A program made the translations under genes and the position numbers. A stretch of DNA of 7,961 bases, from NCBI GenBank assembly GCA_964541725.1, contig CAZIQG010000055.1, positions 1 through 7,961 on the forward strand. The letters run 5' to 3'. Below are positions 1-4,976 of the stretch, piece after piece (position 1 is the stretch's first letter; each line of letters begins with the position of its first letter). Source of the stretch: JAGOUY01 sp964541725. Lineage in GTDB: Bacteria > Patescibacteriota > Patescibacteriia > 2-12-FULL-60-25. The notes beneath the pieces are model-generated. The model was given only the letters and a program-made list of their open reading frames with translations. It was not told the origin of the DNA and ran no database searches.

Positions 1-35
1 AGTTTTTAACTCAAGATGATACAGAGGAGTCCAGA

Positions 36-62
36 ATGAGGTGGGCGCGTACAAGGATTTGA
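36..62 (+). other. possible eight-codon leader ORF
   Basis: A tiny reading frame (MRWARTRI, then TGA) starts at ATG 36 with a purine-rich AGAGGAG at 23-29, six bases before the start. It ends 48 bases before the ATG of the next gene. Three of its eight codons are Arg and one is Trp. It could be a leader peptide or a chance frame; I see no clear alternative hairpins to support attenuation. Confidence 0.15.
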
Positions 63-95
63 CGAGAAGTATAAAAAATGGTGAAAAGGAGGGGC

Positions 96-105
96 AAAGG
101 AGGTG
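96..105 (+). promoter_or_regulatory. strong Shine-Dalgarno site deciding the start at 111
   Basis: AAAGGAGGTG lies five bases before ATG 111 and matches the 16S rRNA anti-SD over about nine bases. An upstream in-frame ATG at 78 has no such site, so 111 is the preferred start. A TATAAA at 70-75 could be a -10 box, but I see no good -35 at the right distance. No other gene in the window has an SD this strong. Confidence 0.75.
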
Positions 106-110
106 TTGCC

Positions 111-581
111 ATGGGCAACATTCAAGACGAGTTTCGTTGCATCGCAGAAAGACTGAGAAAACAGGGCATCCCTCTCTGCCAGCGCGGTGGAGGCATGATG
201 TCCACGGACAAACCTACTGATGAGGAAAGTCCTGTTCGGATCGAGCTGGTCAGGATGGACTCCTCCTCATTCAGCTCATTCAGCGTGAAGCTGCTCTGGG
301 GGCCGGAAGCGCGGCCTTACGGGTACCTGGTTCTTCGCTGTGACGAGCCTGTCACAAAAGGATCGGGTCTCACCTGGATCGTGTGGGTACGGGATGGACT
401 GTGGGCGACGAGCAAGGGTCGCGAATGGTTGGTCCTCGAGAGACTGGCCGCTGCACTGAGCCTGCCCCGGCCCTTTCCGTGCGGCCGCGAGCACCCCGTG
501 ACCACCGATCGCGTGGAGCGAGTCCTCGTGATCATCGCCGAGACGTACCTCGCCCAATCAGGCCAAGGCTTGGCACCGTGA
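111..581 (+). CDS. hypothetical protein, GC-rich, about 156 aa
   Basis: I do not recognise this family. The reading frame is open from ATG 78, but the strong SD points to ATG 111, giving about 156 residues beginning MGNIQDEF. The protein has an amphipathic N-terminal stretch (FRCIAERLRKQG), a Gly/Ser-rich segment, then a central part alternating hydrophobic and polar residues (VKLLWG, YGYLVLRCDEP, LTWIVWVRDGLW) that looks like beta strands. Helix-like segments follow (REWLVLERLAAALSL and VERVLVIIAETYLA). There is no signal peptide or clear membrane span, so it is probably cytoplasmic. The gene stands alone and is followed by a rho-independent terminator at 651-682. By hand count, bases 421-540 are 83/120 GC against about 53% in two samples from other genes, hinting at a different origin or expression class. 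SD plus terminator support it being real; the function is unknown. Confidence 0.6.
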   Translation: MGNIQDEFRCIAERLRKQGIPLCQRGGGMMSTDKPTDEESPVRIELVRMDSSSFSSFSVKLLWGPEARPYGYLVLRCDEPVTKGSGLTWIVWVRDGLWATSKGREWLVLERLAAALSLPRPFPCGREHPVTTDRVERVLVIIAETYLAQSGQGLAP

Positions 582-650
582 TACGACCAACGCGAGTGAC
601 CAAGACATCAAGTGTCATTTAAGAGCTCGCAAATCTATCTCTACGCACCC

Positions 651-682
651 ACGCTCGAGGCACCCCTCGACGTTTTTTATTT
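651..682 (+). terminator. rho-independent terminator after the 111-581 gene
   Basis: ACG(C)TCGAGG at 651-660 pairs with CCTCGACGT at 665-673 around the CACC loop, with C654 bulged. A run of six T (673-678) and ATTT follows. It ends transcription of the upstream hypothetical gene about 70 bases after its stop. Confidence 0.7.
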
Positions 683-725
683 CTACCTATCTGTGACTGT
701 AAGGCGATATCGACTCTCTCCACTC

Positions 726-880
726 TGTCATCTCGACCGAAGCTCAAAAGCCAAAAAAACATAAACGTGCAGTGGAGAGATCCCTTTCCCTTATATATCG
801 AAGTATTTTCTAATATCCAACAAGGGTTTTCTCCGCTTCACGCATGCCTTTTTAGCTAGTGAGCTCCGGTCGAAATGACA
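726..880. repeat. 155-bp imperfect palindromic repeat element (REP/MITE-like)
   Basis: This fills most of the 331-bp gap at 582-912. The ends are inverted repeats: TGTCATCTCGACCGAAGCTC at 726-745 and GAGCTCCGGTCGAAATGACA at 861-880 match at 18 of 20 positions. A second nested pair lies inside: GCAGTGGAGAGATCCC at 769-784 against GGGTTTTCTCCGCTTC at 824-839, 12 of 16 identical or 14 of 16 pairing if G-U is allowed. The AT-rich centre (about 785-823) is unpaired. From memory, the terminal GTCATTTCGACCG-type words and the GTGGAGAGATC core are typical of palindromic intergenic repeats in Patescibacteria and Bacteroidota genomes. No target-site duplication is evident and there is no ORF inside. 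The other end-like sequence at 1142-1160 lies on the far side of the nuclease remnant. Confidence 0.7.
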
Positions 881-912
881 AGAAACAAGGCGAAGTACAA
901 TAGCTTAACACT

Positions 913-1139
913 TCAACCAATAGTTTCAGATAAATCCTTCCATTGAGGATTCATACTTGCGATCAACTTTTCTTTTTTGATCTACTGCACTTTTTTAGCT
1001 GTTTCTCCCGCTCAATCGCACCAACGATATCATCGCCCTGTTCAAAATAAACAAGCTTACGGCATTCGTATTTCTTTGAAAATCCTTCAATGGTTCCTTG
1101 CTTGTGCTCAAAGATACGTCTAGATAAATTTGTCGATTT
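913..1139 (-). pseudogene. GIY-YIG endonuclease remnant (5' truncated, frameshifted)
   Basis: Read on the minus strand, the conserved part starts at TNLSRRIFEHKQGTIEGFSK (first codon 1131-1133) and continues through KLVYFEQGDDIVGAIEREKQ and LKK. This matches the small single-domain GIY-YIG proteins (YhbQ/UPF0213-like) found in many copies in some bacteria. The paired Arg and the Glu of REKQ are kept. The first ~20 residues with the GIY and YIG strands and catalytic Tyr are missing; the sequence there (1140-1163) is repeat-derived. In this frame the protein stops at 963. The expected family C-terminus, EKLIASMNPQWKDLSETIG, is present in the -1 frame from about 972 down to a TGA at 913. The break falls in the A6 run at 973-978. 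A Cys also stands where the family usually has Trp (LKKC). Loss of the 5' end, the frameshift and the substitution together indicate decay. A downstream palindrome (726-880) lies about 33 bases after the restored stop. Confidence 0.75.
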
Positions 1140-1141
1140 CA

Positions 1142-1160
1142 CCTCAGAATGACGGGGGGA
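1142..1160. repeat. repeat end fragment at the truncated nuclease 5' end
   Basis: The minus strand reads GTCCCCCCGTCATTCTGAGG here. The GTCATTCTGAG word is, from memory, the terminal motif of another widespread palindromic intergenic repeat type. No matching second arm is visible nearby, so only a fragment is present. It sits precisely where homology of the nuclease gene stops and 25 bases from the uppS stop codon. Confidence 0.4.
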
Positions 1161-1184
1161 CACAACAAAAAGCCGACGCTATGC

Positions 1185-1874
1185 CTATTTCCCGTACCGT
1201 CGTTGACGGTTCGTATAATCTTCGAGGGCGGTGTCGAGATCTTGTTCTGAAAAGTCGGGCCAGTTCTTCTTGCACCAAAAGAGTTCGGCGTAGGGGGCTT
1301 GCCATAAGAGGAAGCCGCTGAGACGTTCTTCGCCGGAGGTGCGGATGATTAAATCTGGCTCTGGCATGTCAGGCCAGTACATGGCGGAGGTGATTTTTGC
1401 CTCATCTACATCTTGAGCAGGGACGCCAGTTTGAATAAGGTGTTTTACGGCATCGACGATTTCGGCGCGGCCGCCATAGTTAAGGGCGATGACGAGGGTC
1501 ATGCGGGTATTATTCTTGGTTCGCTCTTCGGCATTAGTGATCCCCTCGATGATAGAAGGACGCAAACGATCACGTTGACCAATGACTTTAAGACGGATGC
1601 CTTTTTGGTGGAATTCATCCACGTCGTTTCGTAGAGACCATTCTAAAAGATCCATGAGGTACCCCACCTCTTCTTCCGCCCGTTTCCAGTTTTCGGTCGA
1701 AAAGGCCCATAGAGTCACGACCTCGATGTTACGCGCCAAACACCAATCGCCTAATTCTTTGACGGTTTTATAGCCTGCACGATGCCCCTCTAGGGTCGGT
1801 AAACCTCGTTCGCGGGCGTAGCGACGGTTGCCGTCCATAATCAAAGCCAGATGACGAAGGGGGGGCGTGTCCAT
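1185..1874 (-). CDS. uppS: isoprenyl transferase (undecaprenyl diphosphate synthase)
   Basis: This cis-prenyltransferase extends farnesyl diphosphate with isopentenyl diphosphate to make the long polyprenyl diphosphate that, once dephosphorylated, carries cell-wall and glycan precursors across the membrane. At 229 residues it is near the family's usual 230-260. The conserved regions appear in order: MDGNRRYA at 13-20 with the Mg-binding/catalytic Asp14; GHRAG at 30-34; TLWAFSTENWKR at 54-65; NYGGRAEIVDA at 132-142; and PDLIIRTSGEERLSGFLLWQ at 173-192 with phosphate-binding Arg178 and Arg184, then AELFW with Glu197. The usual Trp of MDGNxRWA is Tyr19, a mild change. The start at 1874 places the first motif at the normal distance from the N-terminus. 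No Shine-Dalgarno precedes it; a -10-like box lies nine bases upstream. It is divergent from folD across 77 bases and ends beside the repeat fragment at 1142-1160, with no convincing terminator. Confidence 0.95.
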   Translation of the reverse strand: MDTPPLRHLALIMDGNRRYARERGLPTLEGHRAGYKTVKELGDWCLARNIEVVTLWAFSTENWKRAEEEVGYLMDLLEWSLRNDVDEFHQKGIRLKVIGQRDRLRPSIIEGITNAEERTKNNTRMTLVIALNYGGRAEIVDAVKHLIQTGVPAQDVDEAKITSAMYWPDMPEPDLIIRTSGEERLSGFLLWQAPYAELFWCKKNWPDFSEQDLDTALEDYTNRQRRYGK

Positions 1875-1883
1875 AATAGAAAG

Positions 1884-1912
1884 ATGATAAAGAAAAGCCC
1901 TGACTCGCGCAA
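1884..1912 (-). promoter_or_regulatory. putative uppS promoter
   Basis: On the minus strand TTGCGC (1907-1912) is followed after 17 bases by TATCAT (1884-1889), five of six matches to the -10 consensus. The hexamer ends nine bases before the uppS ATG, so initiation would leave almost no leader. Confidence 0.45.
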
Positions 1913-1917
1913 CCCTT

Positions 1918-1928
1918 CCCCCTGGGGG
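1918..1928. promoter_or_regulatory. CCCCCTGGGGG dyad between uppS and folD
   Basis: A perfect five-base-arm palindrome with a central T lies between the two divergent genes, just upstream of the uppS -35 box and 11 bases before the folD -10-like box. It could be an operator shared by both genes, or chance; no regulator is visible in the window. Confidence 0.2.
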
Positions 1929-1938
1929 CGATTTGGGC

Positions 1939-1944
1939 TAGGCT
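1939..1944 (+). promoter_or_regulatory. putative folD -10 box
   Basis: TAGGCT ends seven bases before the folD ATG. I find no -35-like hexamer at 16-18 bases upstream. The same hexamer precedes pepA at eight bases. Transcription from here would start at or next to the start codon. Confidence 0.25.
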
Positions 1945-1951
1945 ATGGCCT

Positions 1952-2785
1952 ATGCATTTGATCCATGGGGAAAAACTGGCTAAACAGCTGCGTGCCGAGG
2001 TGGCTTTACGAGTTGCGAAACTCTCTCGAATCCCTCGTTTGGCGGTCTTATTAGTGGGCGATGATGCGGCCTCCCATCTCTACGTTTCTTTAAAACAAAA
2101 ACGGGCGGAAGAGGTTGGGATCGATATGGAGATTGCCAAGGCGTCTGCCGCGACTAAAACAGAAGAATTAGTATCCCAAATCCAGGCCTGGAACGCTCGT
2201 GAAGATGTAGATGGGATCTTGGTCCAGCTTCCCCTTCCAGAAGGACTGGATGAAGATGCCGTTATTGCCGCGATTGATCCAAAAAAAGATGTAGATGGGT
2301 TTCACCCCGAAAACACTAAGGCTCTGCTTGCCGGCGAACCCACACTTATTCCTCCAGTTCATGAGGGCGTCTTGCGTTTGATCGCGTCTACTCCTTTAAC
2401 ACTGGCGGGTAAGACGGCGGTCGTGATTGTAAACTCAGCGGTCTTTGGAGACCCACTAGTGCGCTTATTGAAATCAACAGGACTCTTCGTCCATACCATG
2501 AAAGCGGATGAGCTTGAGGCGCAAACATTACGACGAGCAGATGTGGTTATCATTGCCGTAGGACGCGCGAAGTTTTTGCATGCGGGGATTACAAAAAAAG
2601 ATGCCGTCATTATCGATGTGGGAACGAACCGGGATGAAGATGATGTGCTTTGCGGCGATGTGGATATTGCCACCTACGAACCGTATGAGGCATGGGTGAC
2701 GCCCGTGCCTGGAGGGGTGGGGCCTATGACGATCGCCCTTCTTCTCTTGAACGTTGTACGGGTGGCGGAGAGACATCCATCATGA
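1952..2785 (+). CDS. folD: bifunctional methylenetetrahydrofolate dehydrogenase / cyclohydrolase, divergent
   Basis: FolD oxidises 5,10-methylene-THF with NAD(P)+ and hydrolyses the product to 10-formyl-THF, supplying one-carbon units for purines and initiator tRNA formylation in the cytoplasm. The 277 residues fit the family. YVSLK at 44-48 supplies the catalytic Tyr44 and Lys48; DGILVQLPLP at 87-96 contains Gln92; DVDGFHPEN at 113-121 contains Asp115; a Rossmann-type segment spans about 153-230; and TPVPGGVGPMT at 250-260 is the C-terminal signature. Two usually strict motifs differ. The PCTPxG segment reads PPVHEG (134-139), and the nucleotide-binding VGRS-type motif reads IVNS (159-162), losing its Gly and Arg/Ala. 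Catalytic residues are intact, so I expect an active enzyme with altered cofactor or folate binding. No Shine-Dalgarno is seen. The gene is divergent from uppS and ends in a bidirectional terminator. Confidence 0.93.
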   Translation: MHLIHGEKLAKQLRAEVALRVAKLSRIPRLAVLLVGDDAASHLYVSLKQKRAEEVGIDMEIAKASAATKTEELVSQIQAWNAREDVDGILVQLPLPEGLDEDAVIAAIDPKKDVDGFHPENTKALLAGEPTLIPPVHEGVLRLIASTPLTLAGKTAVVIVNSAVFGDPLVRLLKSTGLFVHTMKADELEAQTLRRADVVIIAVGRAKFLHAGITKKDAVIIDVGTNRDEDDVLCGDVDIATYEPYEAWVTPVPGGVGPMTIALLLLNVVRVAERHPS

Positions 2786-2797
2786 ACAAAAAAACAT

Positions 2798-2833
2798 AAA
2801 AACCCCGCCTTCACTACCAAGTACGGGGTTTTT
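2798..2833. terminator. bidirectional terminator between folD and the membrane protein gene
   Basis: AAAAACCCCG (2798-2807) and CGGGGTTTTT (2824-2833) form a perfect 10-bp stem with a 16-base loop. A-tract and T-tract flank the GC core, so it can stop transcription from folD (plus) and from the convergent gene ending at 2837 (minus). Confidence 0.85.
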
Positions 2834-2836
2834 CTG

Positions 2837-3256
2837 TTAGGCGCTTAAGCCTTCTGGCATTTGTGCTTGGCGGTTTTTCTTTTGCGTATAGAGACCGGCG
2901 AGGATGGTTGCTAGCGCGTACATTACGAGGAGGATGAGACTCTTAGCATTAAACTGCGTGAATATCTCTGTAATACTTGCACTTGTCATCCATATATACA
3001 GACCCATTTCCCATACTACCCCGAAGACGAGTGTAATTACCGTCACTAAACCGATTTGTTTCGCGGTCGGAACGCGTCCGCGCATCGTCCAGAGTCCAAA
3101 TACGAAGGTAATAACAAAATGTAATACGTAGGCCAAGACCGCAACGGTCCACTCAGGTAGCGGTGAAGGATCAAACCGATTGAGACCGAGCACCATCGCT
3201 AGGATGAGGATGAAGCGCGGGACGGTTAGGAGGATGGCGCGCAAGACAAGGGGCAT
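2837..3256 (-). CDS. small four-helix integral membrane protein, function unknown
   Basis: I do not recognise the family. The 139-residue protein is very hydrophobic, with four likely transmembrane helices at about 4-24, 36-57, 68-90 and 105-123. The connecting loops are short (NRFDPSPLPEW, TMRGRVPTAKQ, TSASITEIFTQFNAK) and the tail is polar with a basic start (QKKNRQAQMPEGLSA). Positive charges in the second loop and after helix 4 suggest both loop 2 and the C-terminus face the cytoplasm. There is no Shine-Dalgarno. A good promoter lies immediately upstream, with the -10 box eight bases from the ATG. It lies downstream of pepA on the same strand, but a hairpin at 3309-3334 and its own promoter suggest separate transcription. 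It converges on folD. It is probably a real gene of unknown role; no catalytic or binding motif is visible. Confidence 0.75.
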   Translation of the reverse strand: MPLVLRAILLTVPRFILILAMVLGLNRFDPSPLPEWTVAVLAYVLHFVITFVFGLWTMRGRVPTAKQIGLVTVITLVFGVVWEMGLYIWMTSASITEIFTQFNAKSLILLVMYALATILAGLYTQKKNRQAQMPEGLSA

Positions 3257-3264
3257 ACAAGAGC

Positions 3265-3293
3265 AGTATACAGGAAGAGGCGTCAGGCGTCAG
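3265..3293 (-). promoter_or_regulatory. promoter of the small membrane protein gene
   Basis: On the minus strand CTGACG (3288-3293, four of six to consensus) is spaced 17 bases from TATACT (3265-3270, five of six). TATACT ends eight bases before the ATG at 3256. The -35 region overlaps a tandem duplication of GGCGTCA on the plus strand (3280-3286 and 3287-3293), which yields two overlapping -35-like words. Confidence 0.6.
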
Positions 3294-3308
3294 GGATGAG
3301 AGCGGGAA

Positions 3309-3334
3309 CTCCCCTCCTCTGGCGAGGAGGGGAG
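3309..3334. terminator. GC-rich hairpin after pepA, without a T-tract
   Basis: CTCCCCTCCTC (3309-3319) and GAGGAGGGGAG (3324-3334) form a perfect 11-bp stem with a TGGC loop, 14 bases past the pepA stop. Neither strand has a proper T-run after it. It may be an inefficient terminator, an mRNA 3'-end protector, or a palindromic repeat. Of these, an end signal for pepA seems most likely from its position. Confidence 0.5.
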
Positions 3335-3347
3335 GTTCTGAACCCAA

Positions 3348-4871
3348 CTAAATTCCCTGTAAATATCTAAGCAATGTTCTCACCCCATACCCCGTCCCTC
3401 CAACGGGCATATCAGGTCGCGTTTCTTTTTCGATGTAGGCGGGGCCGGCGATGTCGAGATGGGCCCAAGGGGTTTTGCCAACAAAGTGCTGTAAGAAGAG
3501 CCCAGCGGTGATAGCACCGCCCGCGCGCCCACCACCGATATTTTTGATGTCGGCGACTTTGGATTTGATGAGTTCTTGGTAGGGTTCGTGTAATGGCAGT
3601 GGCCACAAGTACTCCCCCGCTTGTTTGGAAGCGTCCATTAGTCCGTCATTCAATTTCTTATCGTGCGTCATGAGGGCAGAAATATCATCACCCAACGCCA
3701 CAACACACGCTCCCGTTAAGGTCGCTAAATCAATGATGACGTCTGGTTTCAACGTATTCGCGTATGACAAAGCATCCGCAAGCGTGACACGTCCTTCGGC
3801 ATCTGTATTTAGAACTTCGATCGTGGTTCCATCCATAGCTTTGACGACGTCCCCGGGACGATACGCGTTGCCAGAAGGCATGTTTTCTACCGCCAAGAAA
3901 ATTCCGTGTACTTCGATATTGAGATCCAGCTTTGTCAGACCCTGGAAAACGCCGATGACGGCGGCGGCACCAGCCATATCGCACTTCATGGTCATCATAC
4001 CGTCGGCGGGTTTGATAGAGAGGCCACCAGAATCAAAGGTTACCGCTTTACCGACAAGGATAATGCGCTTTTTTGCTTTTGTTTTCGGGCGATAGATGAG
4101 ATGGGCTCCTTTTGCCCCATTATATGACCCTTGCGCGACCGCGAGTGCAGCATTCATGCCTAATTCTTTCATTTTCTGCTCGTCTAAAACGGTGATGGAT
4201 ACGCGTTTGCCCTCGGATGCAACCTTTTTAGCCACACTGACTAAGTCAGCGGGCAACATATGATTAGGCGGCGTATTTACGAGCGTGCGCGCTAGGAGTG
4301 TGCCGTCAGCAAAAATGGCCGCCTCTTCAATCCCGCGCTGGATCATGTTTATGGTCGCCTTTTGCTTGTCGACAATGATGACTTCTTCAATATCCTGCTT
4401 ATCCTTCATTTGAGCTTCATGGATTCGGCCTTTGAATTCATGAAACACGTAAGCACCTAACCACATGCCTTCGCTCAACGCTTCGGCCATGTCCTGGATG
4501 GATTCTGCAGACACAATAACTTCCGGCCAGGCTAAAACTGCGGTTTTTACTTTTAGCTGCTTTGTACGCTTTATAAGCTGGGCACCGAACTTACGAAATC
4601 CATCCCTATCGAGCTTTGTTTTTTCTCCGAGCCCAACGACGACAACCTTGCGCACAGGCAGGTTGCTGAGCGTAGGAAAGCTAACGGATTCACCGTTCTT
4701 TCCAGAGAAATTCTCCTGCTTCAAGAAGGTTATGAGTCCGCCTGCGAGCGCCTCATCTGCGCCCACCAGAGTACTGTTTGAGGTCAACGGCACGCCTTGA
4801 GGATGCGTGATCAATAAAACATCCGCCGTCTGCTTGGTAGCAATTCCCTGGACAGATTTGAGGGTAAACAT
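3348..4871 (-). CDS. pepA: leucyl aminopeptidase, peptidase family M17
   Basis: This cytosolic metallopeptidase removes N-terminal residues, preferably Leu and other hydrophobic ones, from peptides; the family forms hexamers with two metal ions per active site. At 507 residues it has the normal two-domain size: a variable alpha/beta N-terminal domain (about 1-165) and the catalytic domain (about 170-507). VGKAVTFDSGGLSIKP at 273-288 gives metal ligands Lys275 and Asp280 and catalytic Lys287; CDMAGA at 297-302 gives Asp298; NTDAEGR at 355-361 gives Asp357, Glu359 and catalytic Arg361. These correspond to the E. coli PepA set, so the site is complete. One small change is Ala276 where Gly is usual. 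The start at 4871 gives a full N-terminal domain. GGAG four bases before it may act as a weak SD, but also sits between a -10-like TAGGCT and the ATG. The gene is divergent from a secreted protein gene across 105 bases. Some PepA proteins also bind DNA; nothing here tests that. Confidence 0.95.
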   Translation of the reverse strand: MFTLKSVQGIATKQTADVLLITHPQGVPLTSNSTLVGADEALAGGLITFLKQENFSGKNGESVSFPTLSNLPVRKVVVVGLGEKTKLDRDGFRKFGAQLIKRTKQLKVKTAVLAWPEVIVSAESIQDMAEALSEGMWLGAYVFHEFKGRIHEAQMKDKQDIEEVIIVDKQKATINMIQRGIEEAAIFADGTLLARTLVNTPPNHMLPADLVSVAKKVASEGKRVSITVLDEQKMKELGMNAALAVAQGSYNGAKGAHLIYRPKTKAKKRIILVGKAVTFDSGGLSIKPADGMMTMKCDMAGAAAVIGVFQGLTKLDLNIEVHGIFLAVENMPSGNAYRPGDVVKAMDGTTIEVLNTDAEGRVTLADALSYANTLKPDVIIDLATLTGACVVALGDDISALMTHDKKLNDGLMDASKQAGEYLWPLPLHEPYQELIKSKVADIKNIGGGRAGGAITAGLFLQHFVGKTPWAHLDIAGPAYIEKETRPDMPVGGTGYGVRTLLRYLQGI

Positions 4872-4879
4872 ATATCTCC

Positions 4880-4908
4880 AGCCTAACGAACAAAGGCCTT
4901 TCTGACAA
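4880..4908 (-). promoter_or_regulatory. putative pepA promoter
   Basis: On the minus strand TTGTCA (4903-4908, five of six) is followed after 17 bases by TAGGCT (4880-4885, three of six), which ends eight bases before the pepA ATG. If used, the transcript would be nearly leaderless and the GGAG at 4876-4879 would not be transcribed, so promoter and SD readings compete. Confidence 0.4.
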
Positions 4909-4938
4909 TGTAGAGAAAAGGGCAGCGTGCTTACCTAT

Positions 4939-4967
4939 TTCATGCTATCATTGCAGAGCTTTATCTT
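4939..4967 (+). promoter_or_regulatory. putative promoter of the secreted repeat protein gene
   Basis: TTCATG (4939-4944) and TATCTT (4962-4967) are 17 bases apart, with TATCTT ending nine bases before the ATG. An alternative is the extended -10 TGCTATCAT at 4943-4951, which would give a leader of about 18 bases. No Shine-Dalgarno is present in either case. Confidence 0.35.
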
Positions 4968-4976
4968 TAGCATCAT

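Noticed and set aside
276..557. Antisense reading frames of 93 and 72 codons opposite the first gene
   Set aside because: They are open because of the high GC of the plus-strand gene; no SD, and compositions look like antisense translation.
1160..1184. A uppS terminator (AGC-GTCG-GCT followed by TTTTTG on the minus strand)
   Set aside because: The stem is only three base pairs, too weak to call.
1130..1321. A 63-codon plus-strand reading frame
   Set aside because: It covers repeat sequence and the antisense of the uppS 3' end; no SD and no protein-like pattern.
3625..4095. A 156-codon plus-strand reading frame inside pepA
   Set aside because: It is antisense to the most conserved M17 motifs, which fully explain the sequence.
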